DNA from: Bacteroidaceae bacterium
GTDB lineage: Bacteria; Bacteroidota; Bacteroidia; Bacteroidales; Bacteroidaceae
Assembly: GCA_017546505.1 (NCBI GenBank)
Contig: JAFYWV010000023.1
Coordinates: forward strand, 1 to 64,000
DNA length: 64,000 nt
Direction of reading: 5' to 3'
Notes under the pieces: generated by a model
Databases searched by the model: none
Told to the model about the DNA's origin: nothing
What the model saw: the letters and a program-made list of their open reading frames with translations, nothing else
Position numbers and translations under genes: made by a program
Part shown: piece by piece, positions 17,778 through 26,189 of the stretch
Numbering within the stretch: the first letter of the stretch is position 1
Layout of the letters: the number at the start of each line of letters is the position of its first letter

Positions 17778-18212
17778 CTATTCCAACACAACCAGCACTG
17801 TGCCATCTGCAACGGTATCGCCTTTTGCCACCTGTATTGCTGTGACCTTGCCGTCGCGGTCGGCGTTTATATTGTTCTCCATTTTCATCGCCTCAAGCAC
17901 TACGACGGTCTGTCCTTTTGCTACGTTGTCACCGATATTCACCTTTACATCAATGATTACGCCCGGCAGTGGTGTCTTGATGCCGTGCCCATTGGCGGGC
18001 GCTGCTGCAGCGGGCTTTGCCGACGGAGTTGGTGCTGCGGCAGGCTTTGCTGCAACCGGTTGTACTTTTACTACCGGCTTCTCTTCAACGGGTTTCTCCC
18101 ATTCAACAGTGTATTCCGTGCCGTTGACTGTGACTTTTGCTGTTGTATCACACACTTCGTTGATGTTGACGGCGTACTCATTGCCGTTGATTTTATATTT
18201 ATACTCTTTCAT
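17778..18212 (-). CDS. Biotin carboxyl carrier protein of a methylmalonyl-CoA decarboxylase/propionyl-CoA carboxylase
   Basis: This 144-residue carrier shuttles CO2 on biotin. The C-terminal biotinyl domain (about 75-144) carries VVLEAMKMENN, with the biotinylated lysine near residue 110. The N-terminal 40 residues (MKEYKYKINGNEYAVNINEV) form the small docking domain, and an Ala/Pro-rich linker lies between. I chose the internal Met at 18212: an upstream Met at 18239 is in frame but would overlap the 48-residue gene ending at 18218, and MKEYKYKI is the conserved start as I know the family. It is the last gene of the mce-mmdA-small gene-carrier set. Confidence 0.9.
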   Translation of the reverse strand: MKEYKYKINGNEYAVNINEVCDTTAKVTVNGTEYTVEWEKPVEEKPVVKVQPVAAKPAAAPTPSAKPAAAAPANGHGIKTPLPGVIIDVKVNIGDNVAKGQTVVVLEAMKMENNINADRDGKVTAIQVAKGDTVADGTVLVVLE

Positions 18213-18217
18213 AGCTT

Positions 18218-18364
18218 TTACTTGTTTAGGTTGTTCCAATGCTTGTTAACGTAGGTTATTGTGAGCACGCCACTCTCGTTGTCGTGAATGTTGTCGCCCG
18301 TATATGCTGCTAACGCCATTGAGATGGCAGCTGCTGTTGCACCGTCAATATTCTTGTTGTCCAT
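18218..18364 (-). CDS. 48-residue OadG-tail-like protein
   Basis: On the minus strand a 48-codon frame runs from 18364 to 18218, with 11 bp after mmdA and 5 bp before the biotin carrier start. It reads MDNKNIDGATAAAISMALAA, then YTGDNIHDNESGVLTITYVN, then KHWNNLNK. The pattern of AxxxAISMALxxY, HDxESGVLTI and the downstream position recall the cytoplasmic C-terminal stretch of OadG-family gamma subunits of sodium-pumping decarboxylases in Bacteroidales, here without any membrane helix or Pro-rich linker. NCBI-style annotation uses names such as OadG-related small subunit for genes in this position. Reality of the gene is well supported by spacing; the function is inference. Confidence 0.7.
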   Translation of the reverse strand: MDNKNIDGATAAAISMALAAYTGDNIHDNESGVLTITYVNKHWNNLNK

Positions 18365-18375
18365 AATAGTTCTGT

Positions 18376-19929
18376 TTATAGTGGAATGTTTCCGTGTTTC
18401 TTCTTTGGCAGGTCCTGACGTTTGCTTTCAAGTTGTGCAAGAGCACGTATAATGCGGAAACGCGTGTTGCGTGGCTCAATTACGTCATCTATATAACCGT
18501 ATTTTGCAGCTTGATATGGGTTCGCGAACAAGCGGTTGTATTCTGCCTCTTTCTCGGCAATGAATGCTTTGGGGTCTTCGGCCTCCTTAGCCTCTTTGGC
18601 GTAGAGTACCTCCGCAGCACCTGCAGCTCCCATAACTGCAATCTCGGCGCTTGGCCAAGCGTAGTTGAGGTCGGCACGCAACTGCTTGCAGGCCATCACG
18701 ATGTGTGAGCCGCCGTATGATTTGCGCAGTGTCACTGTTACTTTGGGAACAGTAGCCTCGCCGTATGCGTAGAGTAGTTTTGCTCCGTGCAGAATTACGG
18801 CATTGTACTCCTGTGCCGTGCCGGGAAGGAAGCCCGGAACATCGACAAGTGTTACAAGCGGAATGTTGAATGCATCGCAGAAACGCACGAAACGTGCACC
18901 TTTGCGTGATGAGTTGCAGTCGAGCACACCTGCATATTTACAGGGTTGATTGGCTACGATACCGACCGATTTTCCGTTCATTCGTGCAAAACCAACAATA
19001 ATGTTCTGTGCGTAGTCGCGGTGTACTTCAAGGAATTCACCATTGTCGACAATCTCGGCAATCACACGGTACATATCGTATGCCTGGTTGGGGTTGTCGG
19101 GGATGATGGTGTTGAGTATGTCGCTTGTGCGGTTTACGGGGTCTGTGCAGGGTACATCGGGCACGCTCTCCATATTGTTTTGCGGAATGTAGCTCATCAG
19201 TTTGCGTATGAGTGCCAATCCCTCCTCCTCGGTCTGTGCGGTAAAATGTGTAACACCCGATTTGCTTGCGTGTACGCTTGCGCCGCCAAGTTCCTCCTGT
19301 GTCACCACCTCGCCAAGAACTGTCTTGACAACTTTTGGGCCGGTGAGGAACATATATGCAGTACCCTCCATCATTATTGTGAAGTCCGTAAGAGCCGGTG
19401 AGTACACGGCGCCACCTGCGCAAGGACCGAAAATTCCCGATATTTGAGGAATAACGCCCGATGCCATAATGTTACGCTGGAAAATCTCGGCATATCCGGC
19501 AAGGGCATTGATGCCCTCCTGTATGCGTGCGCCACCGCTGTCGTTGATGCCGATGACCGGCGCACCCACTTTCATTGCCATATCCATTACCTTGCATATC
19601 TTCTGTGCCATTGTCTCGCTTAATGAGCCTCCGGTTACGGTAAAGTCCTGTGCGAAGATATATACAAGTCGGCCTTCAATCGTTCCGCTACCCACTACAA
19701 CGCCATCGCCAAGGTACTGTTTTTTCTCCTGGCCGAAGTTGGTGCACCTGTGTGTGACGAACATATCCATCTCCTCGAAACTGCCTTTGTCAAGCAGCAT
19801 ATCTATGCGCTCGCGTGCGGTGTATTTGCCGCGTTCGTGCTGTTTTTCAATAGCTTTTTCTCCGCCACCAAGGCGTGCCTTTGCACGCAGGGCTACCAGC
19901 TCTTTGATTTTTTCAAATTGCTTGCTCAT
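18376..19929 (-). CDS. mmdA: Acyl-CoA carboxyltransferase subunit (methylmalonyl-CoA decarboxylase alpha / propionyl-CoA carboxylase beta)
   Basis: This 517-residue carboxyltransferase exchanges CO2 between (S)-methylmalonyl-CoA and biotin. It has two crotonase-like halves. The N-terminal half shows [15 protein letters not shown] and the oxyanion/acyl-CoA blocks [20 protein letters not shown] and [17 protein letters not shown]. The C-terminal half contains [37 protein letters not shown] and [11 protein letters not shown]. The length is normal. Upstream is methylmalonyl-CoA epimerase, downstream a gamma-like peptide and the biotin carrier. No OadB-type sodium pump beta subunit is present here, so whether the complex pumps sodium or acts as a soluble carboxylase is open. 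Confidence 0.92.
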   Translation of the reverse strand: MSKQFEKIKELVALRAKARLGGGEKAIEKQHERGKYTARERIDMLLDKGSFEEMDMFVTHRCTNFGQEKKQYLGDGVVVGSGTIEGRLVYIFAQDFTVTGGSLSETMAQKICKVMDMAMKVGAPVIGINDSGGARIQEGINALAGYAEIFQRNIMASGVIPQISGIFGPCAGGAVYSPALTDFTIMMEGTAYMFLTGPKVVKTVLGEVVTQEELGGASVHASKSGVTHFTAQTEEEGLALIRKLMSYIPQNNMESVPDVPCTDPVNRTSDILNTIIPDNPNQAYDMYRVIAEIVDNGEFLEVHRDYAQNIIVGFARMNGKSVGIVANQPCKYAGVLDCNSSRKGARFVRFCDAFNIPLVTLVDVPGFLPGTAQEYNAVILHGAKLLYAYGEATVPKVTVTLRKSYGGSHIVMACKQLRADLNYAWPSAEIAVMGAAGAAEVLYAKEAKEAEDPKAFIAEKEAEYNRLFANPYQAAKYGYIDDVIEPRNTRFRIIRALAQLESKRQDLPKKKHGNIPL

Positions 19930-19970
19930 AATATTTCAATTAATGATGATATCCTTTTTGTTATTGTGGA

Positions 19971-20375
19971 TTACTCCTCGCAAAGTTCTGTGAGTACCCC
20001 CTGGGTTGATTTGGGGTGGAGGAATGCTATACGCAATCCTTCTGCACCGCATCGGGGAGCTTTGTCTATTGTGCGTATCTCTTTTTGCCCGCACTCGGCA
20101 AGTGCATTGGCAACACCATCCTCAACCTTGTAGGCAATGTGGTGTATGCCTTCTCCACGGTTCTCTATGAATTTTGCAATTGTGCTGTCGGGCGATGTGG
20201 CTTCAAGCAGTTCAATCTTCGTCTCGCCAACCTTTAGGAATGCAGTGCGTACTTTCTGCTCTTCTACTGTTTCAATATTATAGCACTCGAATCCCAATAC
20301 CTGCTCATAGTAGGGCAGTGCATCTTCAATGCTTTTTACTGCTATGCCCAAATGCTCTATTTTTGAAATCTTCAT
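19971..20375 (-). CDS. mce: Methylmalonyl-CoA epimerase
   Basis: This 134-residue vicinal-oxygen-chelate protein interconverts (R)- and (S)-methylmalonyl-CoA, linking methylmalonyl-CoA mutase with the carboxyltransferase. Features are KIEHLGIAVKSIEDALPYYE at the start (first metal-ligand His), FLKVGETKIELLEAT at about 46-60, GEGIHHIAYKVED at about 73-86 (second His) and the terminal FLHPKSTQGVLTELCE with the ligand Glu. It precedes mmdA by 41 bp on the same strand, giving the succinate/propionate segment mce-mmdA-carrier. Confidence 0.95.
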   Translation of the reverse strand: MKISKIEHLGIAVKSIEDALPYYEQVLGFECYNIETVEEQKVRTAFLKVGETKIELLEATSPDSTIAKFIENRGEGIHHIAYKVEDGVANALAECGQKEIRTIDKAPRCGAEGLRIAFLHPKSTQGVLTELCEE

Positions 20376-20545
20376 AACGCGATGTTTATATAGTTTCTTT
20401 TTTGTGCTTTTAGAGCACGTTCTTAAATCTCGCTAATGCGAAGATAATACTTAAAAACGGAATAACAATATTTTGCAAATGTTTTTTGGTTGTTGAGTCT
20501 GCGAGCGTCTCTTTCGGGTATTCTTTTGAAAGTGGCGTGTATAAA

Positions 20546-20582
20546 CGAGCAATCTCCCCATTGACGATGGGGAGATTGCTCG
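20546..20582 (-). terminator. Perfect 16-bp hairpin downstream of RNase G
   Basis: CGAGCAATCTCCCCAT at 20546-20561 is the exact complement of 20567-20582, with a five-base loop. It lies 39 bp beyond the RNase G stop codon. The downstream T content on the minus strand is weak (GTTTATAC), so termination may be imperfect. Confidence 0.6.
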
Positions 20583-20620
20583 TGAAGAGGCTTTGCCGGC
20601 CTCTTGTGTCCTTGTTTCAA

Positions 20621-22225
20621 TTACTTGATGTCGGTCGTCTCTTTCATATCGACCTCGTTGCCATCCTTGTCGTAGAAGTGATATTCAAGATAGGTCAACT
20701 TCTGGTCGGGTACGACTCTGATTCCCAGTCCGTATTTCAATTGCCACTTGCGGTATAGTGATACAATACCTTTCTTTATGTATGCATTGATGTACGGGTG
20801 CACATACAATTTGAAGCGTTTGACACCGGTGGTTTTCACCAAGGTCTCGATTTTACTCTCAAGTGTGTCGGTAAACAGTACCGACGGCTGTATCTTGCCT
20901 TTTCCGTGGCACACGGGACAACACTCTTCAACCTGCAGTGATGTTGCGGGGCGGACTCTCTGACGCGTTATCTGCATCAGGCCGAACTTGCTTAGTGGCA
21001 GGATGTTGTGCTTTGCCCTGTCTCGGCTCATATTCTCCGTCATTCTCTCATAGAGTTTCTGACGGTTCTCGGCTTTGTCCATATCAATAAAGTCGACCAC
21101 AATTATGCCGCCCATATCGCGCAGGCGCAATTGACGAGCCAATTCGTCGGCCGCTCCCAGGTTTACCTCGAGCGCATTTTCCTCTTGATTGCTTGCGTTG
21201 TTGCGTGCTCTGTTGCCGCTGTTTACGTCAACGACGTGCAATGCTTCGGTGTGCTCGATGACCAGATAGGCGCCGCTTTTGAATGAGACGATTTTTCCGA
21301 AAGAGGATTTTATCTGTCTCGTTATTCCAAAGTGGTCGAAAATGGGCAACTCTCCTCGGTACAGCTTTATTATATTTACGCTTTCGGGCGCTATGACCGA
21401 AACGTAATCCCTTATGCGCTTGTAGACCTCAATGTCGTTTACGTGTATGCTCTCGTACGACGGGTTGAAAAGGTCGCGCAGCAAAGCCAGGGTCCTGTCC
21501 GACTCTTCGTGCACCATTGTCGGTGGTTTGGTGCTTTTTTGCACCTTTTCTACGAGTGACTCCCAGTTGTTTGTCAGTGAACGCAACTCACTGTCGAGTT
21601 CAGCCACTTTTTTGCCTTCGGCTGCTGTGCGTACTATTATGCCAAAATTCTTTGGCTTGATGCTTTGCAACAGTTGCTTGAGGCGTGTGCGCTCTTTGGG
21701 GGACTTGATTTTTGATGATACCGATACTTTGTCCTCGAATGGTATAAGTATCAGAAAACGCCCTGCGAATGACAACTCACAGGTTAACCTCGGACCCTTT
21801 GTGTTGATGGGCTCTTTGGTTATCTGCACTAAAATCTCTTGTCCTGTCTGTAGCGCATCGCTGATGTTGCCTTCCTTCTTCTTCTCTGGCATTATTGATG
21901 CCTTTGAGATGGGAAAGCTCTTCTTGCGGTCGCTCGTGATTTGCTTCAGATATTTCTGAAGAGAGTAAAATTGTACGCCTAAATCAGTATAGTGCAGGAA
22001 TGCTTCCTTTTCCGAACCGACATCTACAAAGCAGGCATTCAATCCGGGCATAATTTTCTTTACGCGTCCGTGATAGATGTTGCCTACTGAAAATGTCTCT
22101 GTCTGTTCCTCCTTCTGGAACTCCACCAACTGCTTCTCTTCTGTTATGGCGATGGAGACAGCTTGGGGATGAACATCTACAAATAGTTCGCTTGTCACAA
22201 TACTGTTTTTTTTATTTTTTTGCAC
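20621..22225 (-). CDS. rng: Ribonuclease G/E family protein
   Basis: This 534-residue endoribonuclease is expected to process rRNA precursors and decay mRNA. The S1 domain is at about 40-125 (VGNIYHGRVKKIMPGLNACFVDVGSEKEAFLH). The catalytic DNase-I-like region contains VVDVNSGNR (about 335) and GGIIVVDFIDM (about 372), whose aspartates bind the catalytic magnesium. CPVCHGKG (about 437) is the zinc-link CPxCxGxG motif. The C-terminal scaffold of RNase E is absent, so the layout is RNase G-like. It follows HU and a 29-residue ribosomal-type peptide on the same strand, with a terminator-like hairpin between. Confidence 0.93.
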   Translation of the reverse strand: MQKNKKNSIVTSELFVDVHPQAVSIAITEEKQLVEFQKEEQTETFSVGNIYHGRVKKIMPGLNACFVDVGSEKEAFLHYTDLGVQFYSLQKYLKQITSDRKKSFPISKASIMPEKKKEGNISDALQTGQEILVQITKEPINTKGPRLTCELSFAGRFLILIPFEDKVSVSSKIKSPKERTRLKQLLQSIKPKNFGIIVRTAAEGKKVAELDSELRSLTNNWESLVEKVQKSTKPPTMVHEESDRTLALLRDLFNPSYESIHVNDIEVYKRIRDYVSVIAPESVNIIKLYRGELPIFDHFGITRQIKSSFGKIVSFKSGAYLVIEHTEALHVVDVNSGNRARNNASNQEENALEVNLGAADELARQLRLRDMGGIIVVDFIDMDKAENRQKLYERMTENMSRDRAKHNILPLSKFGLMQITRQRVRPATSLQVEECCPVCHGKGKIQPSVLFTDTLESKIETLVKTTGVKRFKLYVHPYINAYIKKGIVSLYRKWQLKYGLGIRVVPDQKLTYLEYHFYDKDGNEVDMKETTDIK

Positions 22226-22264
22226 CTTCTTTACTTCAAGGCGAGGTGCTTGTCCTTAATCCTT

Positions 22265-22318
22265 AAAACAAAAAACAAACTTGAGGCTTTTGTTATTGTG
22301 CTTACAAGTTTGTTTTTT
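22265..22318 (-). terminator. Intrinsic terminator/attenuator upstream of RNase G
   Basis: AAAAAACAAACTTG at 22270-22283 pairs with CAAGTTTGTTTTTT at 22305-22318. Read on the minus strand, the hairpin ends in GTTTTTTGTTTT. It would stop or weaken transcription passing from the HU and 29-residue genes into RNase G. Confidence 0.6.
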
Positions 22319-22338
22319 GTGCTTTGACAGACTTTCAC

Positions 22339-22428
22339 TTACTTGCTCTTATGTCTGTTCTTCCTCAGTCTTTTTTTACGCTTGTGCGTAGACATTTTAT
22401 GTCTTTTTTTCTTTTTTCCGCTTGGCAT
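22339..22428 (-). CDS. 29-residue AURKAIP1/COX24-domain (mS38/bS22-like) ribosomal peptide
   Basis: A 30-codon frame on the minus strand reads MPSGKKKKRHKMSTHKRKKR followed by LRKNRHKSK. This extremely basic peptide matches the KMxxHKxKKRLRKxRHK core of the AURKAIP1/COX24 domain (mitochondrial mS38 and mycobacterial bS22 share it), which inserts into rRNA of the small subunit. Similar peptides of about 30-36 residues occur next to HU and RNase G genes in other Bacteroidales, to my knowledge. It lies 28 bp after the HU gene. It falls below the length threshold of most gene callers. The family match is strong; ribosome binding in this organism is inference. Confidence 0.82.
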   Translation of the reverse strand: MPSGKKKKRHKMSTHKRKKRLRKNRHKSK

Positions 22429-22456
22429 AAGTTTAAAATTTATTGATTAATCACTC

Positions 22457-22732
22457 TTATTTTTTTACTTCGTTCATAAATGTCTTTGCGGGCTTGAAAG
22501 CCGGAATGTTGTGCGCGGGGATAGTGATTGTCTTCTCCTTGTGTATGTCGCGCGCTGTCTTCTCAGCTCTGTGCTTGATGATGAAACTTCCAAAACCGCG
22601 GAGGTATACAGACTCTTGGTTAATCAAAGATGTCTTTACAGTCTCCATAAACGATTCAACAGTTGTTAAAACCACTGATTTCTCAATTCCCGTCTTTTTT
22701 GCAATCTCATTAACAATCTCTGCTTTTGTCAT
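22457..22732 (-). CDS. HU-family DNA-binding protein
   Basis: This 91-residue histone-like protein bends and compacts DNA. It begins MTKAEIVNEIAKKTGIEKSV, shows the HU dimer core (VESFMETVKTSLINQE), the GFGSF turn at about 47-51 and the beta-arm proline region (ITIPAHNIPAFKPAKTF). I chose the Met at 22732: the in-frame Met at 22795 would add 21 residues (ICAPKLKPKRLVT...) unlike any HU, and a promoter -7 element at 22792-22799 lies inside that extension. It is the first gene of the HU-29-residue peptide-RNase G series. Confidence 0.93.
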   Translation of the reverse strand: MTKAEIVNEIAKKTGIEKSVVLTTVESFMETVKTSLINQESVYLRGFGSFIIKHRAEKTARDIHKEKTITIPAHNIPAFKPAKTFMNEVKK

Positions 22733-22791
22733 CTTTTTATGATTTTTTGTTACTAAACGTTTCGGTTTTAATTTCGGAGCACAAATATATA

Positions 22792-22823
22792 TCAATTTTT
22801 GCTTTTACCGAAATTTATAAAGC
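22792..22823 (-). promoter_or_regulatory. Promoter of the HU gene
   Basis: On the minus strand TTTC (22823-22820), a 20-bp spacer and TATATTTG (22799-22792) match the Bacteroidota consensus with one mismatch. Transcription would begin about 50 bp before the HU start, confirming the shorter HU reading frame. Confidence 0.6.
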
Positions 22824-22933
22824 GTTTTTTTTTCAAAACGTAATAATTTGGCTTTTGAGCATTTAAATACAGCACCGCTTTTGTTGTTTTTTGTTGTTTT
22901 TTGTGCGGGTGTGCACAAATACCGTGTCCAATA

Positions 22934-22965
22934 TTTGAAACGGCTGTGTATTTTTTATAATTTTG
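22934..22965 (+). promoter_or_regulatory. Promoter of ssb
   Basis: TTTG at 22934-22937, a 20-bp spacer and TAATTTTG at 22958-22965 form a perfect consensus pair 37 bp before the ssb start codon. Confidence 0.75.
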
Positions 22966-23001
22966 CAAGTGATTTCATTTATATATATAAATTAATGTAT
23001 T

Positions 23002-23388
23002 ATGTCAGTAAATAAAGTTATTCTCATAGGTAATGTGGGCAAGGACCCCGATGTCCGTCATCTCGATCGCAATGTGGTTGTCGCAAATTTGGTGTTGGCT
23101 ACCACTGAACGTGGATATACGTTGCAGAATGGAACACCGGTGCCGGAGCGTACCGAATGGCACAATATAGTTCTGTGGGGTGGCTTGGCCGAGGTTGCCG
23201 AGAAGTATGTCCACAAGGGCGACCGCATATACATCGAGGGTAAGATAAGAACGAATACATACGAGGACCAGAATGGCATACGCCGTTATAGGACTGAGAT
23301 TCTGGCAGAGACAATGGATATGCTTTCGTCAAGAGCAACCGGTATGACTCCGGCTCCCGACGGCTCTGTTCAAGGAAATGGTTTTTAA
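23002..23388 (+). CDS. ssb: Single-stranded DNA-binding protein lacking the acidic tail
   Basis: This 128-residue OB-fold protein binds single-stranded DNA. The OB fold spans about 1-108: MSVNKVILIGNVGKDPDVRH, WHNIVLWGGLAEVAEKYVHK (the usual WHNIVxWGxLAE block) and KGDRIYIEGKIRTNTYEDQN. After residue 112 there is only a short tail ending GSVQGNGF; the acidic DDDLPF-type tip that recruits repair and replication partners in canonical SSB is missing. It is followed 15 bp later by gldE, the standard Bacteroidota order ssb-gldE-phosphopantetheinyl transferase. Confidence 0.93.
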   Translation: MSVNKVILIGNVGKDPDVRHLDRNVVVANLVLATTERGYTLQNGTPVPERTEWHNIVLWGGLAEVAEKYVHKGDRIYIEGKIRTNTYEDQNGIRRYRTEILAETMDMLSSRATGMTPAPDGSVQGNGF

Positions 23389-23403
23389 TTTAAATTTATA
23401 GTT

Positions 23404-24768
23404 TTGGATATTTTTTCGATTGTTTTTCTGCAGGTTGATGCGTTGTTGCCTGCCAAGGTGTATCTGACTATGCCGTCGGCCGGCGCAGTGGTTGCTGCTT
23501 GTGTTGCTGCATTGTTGTTGCTCTGTTCGGCATTTGCGTCGGGTTCAGAGATGGCATTCTTTTCGCTGACGAGAGAAAATCTCAACGAGATGGCCGAGAG
23601 TAATTCGCCACGCGATAACCGTGTACTTGAATTGCTTAAAGACCCTGAGCGCTTGCTGGCGACAATTCTGATTGTCAATGATTTTGTCAATGTCGGTGTC
23701 GTTATGTTGCTGAACTATTTCTTTATGGAGGTGCTGCATTTCTCCCAAGAAGCAGGGTGGCTCAAGTTTCTTATTATGACAGTGTTGTTGACATTCCTGT
23801 TGTTGCTTTTTGGTGAAGTGATGCCCAAAATCTATTCAAAGAGCAATGTCGTGAAGTTTGCACGGTTTACTTCAGGCGCTTTTTATATGCTCTTGCGTCT
23901 GTTGTCACCTTTTTCAAGGTTGCTTGTCCGCTCTACAGCGTTCACCCAACGCATCGTTTCAAAGAAACAGCGTCTGCTGTCCGTTGATGAACTTGAACAG
24001 GCGCTGGAGCTTACTGATACAAAAGAGATTGGTGAGCAGAAGAATATGCTCGAGGGCATCATCCGTTTTGGTGACGAGACCGTGAAGAATATTATGACTT
24101 CCCGTCTTGATATGGTTATGCTTGATTTGCGCGCACCATATTCTGATGTTCTCAAGTGTGCTGCCGAGAATGCTTATTCGCGTATTCCGGTGTATGGCAA
24201 GACACAGGATGATATCCGTGGTATATTATATATAAAGGATTTGATACCTCATCTTAACCGTGGAGGTAATTTCCGTTGGCAGTCTTTGATGCGCCAACCG
24301 TTTTTTGTGCCCGAGACCAAGAAAATTGATGATTTGCTGTGCGATTTTCAGGCTGTGAAGGTGCATATGGCAGTTGTTGTCGATGAATTCGGTGGAGTCT
24401 CCGGGCTTATAACTCTTGAAGATATCATTGAAGAGATTGTGGGTGAGATTAATGATGAGTTTGACGAACCGGATACTTCGTACGAAAAGTTGGACGAGAA
24501 TATCTATCTGTTCGATGGTCGCACTTCGTTGTCCGACTTTTATAAGATTACATCAATGGATAGCGAGGGGTTTGAAGAGTTGTCGGGTGAGGCCGATACA
24601 CTTGCCGGTCTTCTTCTCGAGGTGAAAGGTGAATTCCCGATGCTTCACGAGGTCATTGTCTGCAACGATGTCGCTTTTGAAGTTGTACAGAAGGATAAGC
24701 ATCGTATCGTTAAGATAAAGGCTGTATTGCCAACGGCTGTGGTTGAACCGACCGATTCGGAGGAGTGA
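23404..24768 (+). CDS. gldE: GldE-like CNNM/CBS-domain membrane protein
   Basis: This 454-residue protein belongs to the CNNM/CorC-type family. Residues about 25-190 form a DUF21 (CNNM) membrane domain with GSEMAFFSLTRENLNEM and LLLFGEVMPKIYSKSN. About 200-335 carry a CBS pair (VKNIMTSRLDMVMLD ... MAVVVDEFGGVSGLITLEDI). About 350-445 are the CorC_HlyC transporter-associated domain. GldE was named from gliding Flavobacteria, where it supports the GldBDH lipoproteins, but the family is also in non-gliding gut species; magnesium transport has been suggested for relatives. The only sensible start is TTG at 23404, because the first ATG would cut into the membrane domain. Confidence 0.87.
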   Translation: MDIFSIVFLQVDALLPAKVYLTMPSAGAVVAACVAALLLLCSAFASGSEMAFFSLTRENLNEMAESNSPRDNRVLELLKDPERLLATILIVNDFVNVGVVMLLNYFFMEVLHFSQEAGWLKFLIMTVLLTFLLLLFGEVMPKIYSKSNVVKFARFTSGAFYMLLRLLSPFSRLLVRSTAFTQRIVSKKQRLLSVDELEQALELTDTKEIGEQKNMLEGIIRFGDETVKNIMTSRLDMVMLDLRAPYSDVLKCAAENAYSRIPVYGKTQDDIRGILYIKDLIPHLNRGGNFRWQSLMRQPFFVPETKKIDDLLCDFQAVKVHMAVVVDEFGGVSGLITLEDIIEEIVGEINDEFDEPDTSYEKLDENIYLFDGRTSLSDFYKITSMDSEGFEELSGEADTLAGLLLEVKGEFPMLHEVIVCNDVAFEVVQKDKHRIVKIKAVLPTAVVEPTDSEE

Positions 24769-24770
24769 CA

Positions 24771-25421
24771 ATGCCGCTTTTCGGACAATACAGGTTAGCC
24801 GGCGCAGATGTTTGGGTGTGGAAAATCACCGAGACTGTTGATGAATTGCTTGCAATGGTGCCGGACGGTTGCGTTTCTTCTGTCTTGAGTGAATTTGCAT
24901 CGAAAAAAAGATGTGCCGAGTGGTTGGCTGTGCGTGTGCTGGTTGAGCAGTGTGTCTGGGGTGGAGTGCGTATTTTGTATGATGCAGCCGGGAAACCTGT
25001 GCTTGAGGGATATTGTGGTTGTATAAGCATTTCGCACACAGATGGTTATGCTGTAGTAGCTTTTTCTGGTTCGGGCGATGTCGGTGTTGATGCAGAATTG
25101 GTGTCGCGTGATGTCCTGTCTGTCGCAAGGCGTTTTATGCATCCTGGACAACTGGAAACGGTCTTGCCCGGAGATAGAAATTTTGTATCACTCTTCCATT
25201 GGTGTGCCAAAGAGGCACTCTACAAGATTGTCGGTGATTTAGGTGGAAATTTCAGGGATAACATCTCTGTTCCATCGTTTGAATTGCAGGATAAGGGACG
25301 GGTCGCGGTAAACCTTGTTGGAATGGAGTATGGTGGTGAGAGAGATTTTGTTGCCGACTATTTTGTTGCCGATGATTTGCTCATTGTGTTGTGCCGTAGA
25401 TTGAGTGATACCTTTGTCTGA
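24771..25421 (+). CDS. 4'-phosphopantetheinyl transferase superfamily protein
   Basis: This 216-residue protein should transfer phosphopantetheine from CoA to a carrier-protein serine. The Sfp-type core is visible: the SEFASKKRCAEWLAVRVLV segment, ISISHTDGYAVVAFS at about 82-96, GVDAELVSRDV (metal-binding Asp/Glu) at about 103-113, and FHWCAKEALYKIVGDLG (WxxKEAxxK motif) at about 141-157. It begins two bases after the gldE stop; a GTG six bases earlier is a possible but less likely start. The order ssb-gldE-transferase is conserved in Bacteroidota. Confidence 0.87.
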   Translation: MPLFGQYRLAGADVWVWKITETVDELLAMVPDGCVSSVLSEFASKKRCAEWLAVRVLVEQCVWGGVRILYDAAGKPVLEGYCGCISISHTDGYAVVAFSGSGDVGVDAELVSRDVLSVARRFMHPGQLETVLPGDRNFVSLFHWCAKEALYKIVGDLGGNFRDNISVPSFELQDKGRVAVNLVGMEYGGERDFVADYFVADDLLIVLCRRLSDTFV

Positions 25422-25521
25422 GGGTAAACAATGGGTCGATGCAGGATGTTGTATTGGTTTTTATCTATCTTCTTGCGGTTAGGTGACTTTTTGTGAAAGT
25501 TATGAATTAAATGTTGTATAT

Positions 25522-26070
25522 ATGACAAGTAGTGTGGTTCGCAGCATAGTGATGGTGCTGATAGGTCTTTTGTTTATATTCTGGAGTGGCAGTGTGGTGA
25601 GTGTGCTCATTCGTGTGATTGGTGCAGCGTTCTTCTTGCCGGCTTTGCTGTCTGCTGTGAATGTTTTCCTTACACGCGCCCAGGGCAAGGTGTTTCCCAA
25701 GGTACTTATTTCGACCATAGACATCGGTAGTATGGCCTTTGGCCTTTGGCTGATGATTGCACCGGTGAGTTTTGAGATATTGTTCGTGAAACTTCTTGCA
25801 GTGCTGTTGCTGTTGTTCGCATTGTATCAGATTGTGATGATAGCTTTGGGGCAAAAGGGCCATAGGGTCTCTGCGTGGTTGTTTGTTGTCCCTTTGTTGC
25901 TCATTGTCGTGGCTGCAGTTTTGTTTTCGTCGTCTTTTCATTCATTGGAGGTTCTGCCTGTCGTTTTTGGTGCAGTGACGGTTGTGTCCGGCTTCTCTGA
26001 TTTGTTGATAACATTCAGGTTGAGGAGGAAAGATGATGCGTCTGCTGCCGACATTGTTAAAGTCGATTAA
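25522..26070 (+). CDS. DUF308 (HdeD-like) membrane protein
   Basis: This 182-residue protein is almost entirely hydrophobic, with about six transmembrane segments in three repeated helix pairs. Examples are SIVMVLIGLLFIFW, GSMAFGLWLMIAPV, VPLLLIVVAAVLF and VVFGAVTVVSGFS. This pattern fits the DUF308/HdeD-like family, whose role (acid resistance in Escherichia coli for HdeD) is not established here. I start it at the ATG at 25522 (MTSSVVRS); a GTG at 25483 would add 13 hydrophilic residues. The 100 bp before it contain no other gene. Confidence 0.7.
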   Translation: MTSSVVRSIVMVLIGLLFIFWSGSVVSVLIRVIGAAFFLPALLSAVNVFLTRAQGKVFPKVLISTIDIGSMAFGLWLMIAPVSFEILFVKLLAVLLLLFALYQIVMIALGQKGHRVSAWLFVVPLLLIVVAAVLFSSSFHSLEVLPVVFGAVTVVSGFSDLLITFRLRRKDDASAADIVKVD

Positions 26071-26189
26071 TGCTTTTGCATTTAAGGGGTGATGTTTTTT
26101 AGGGTGAATTTGTATGTTTTTTGCTTCGGGTGTGAAAAAAAATACGATGAAATGTATGTTTTTCAATAAAAAAATGACAACTTTGCAAT

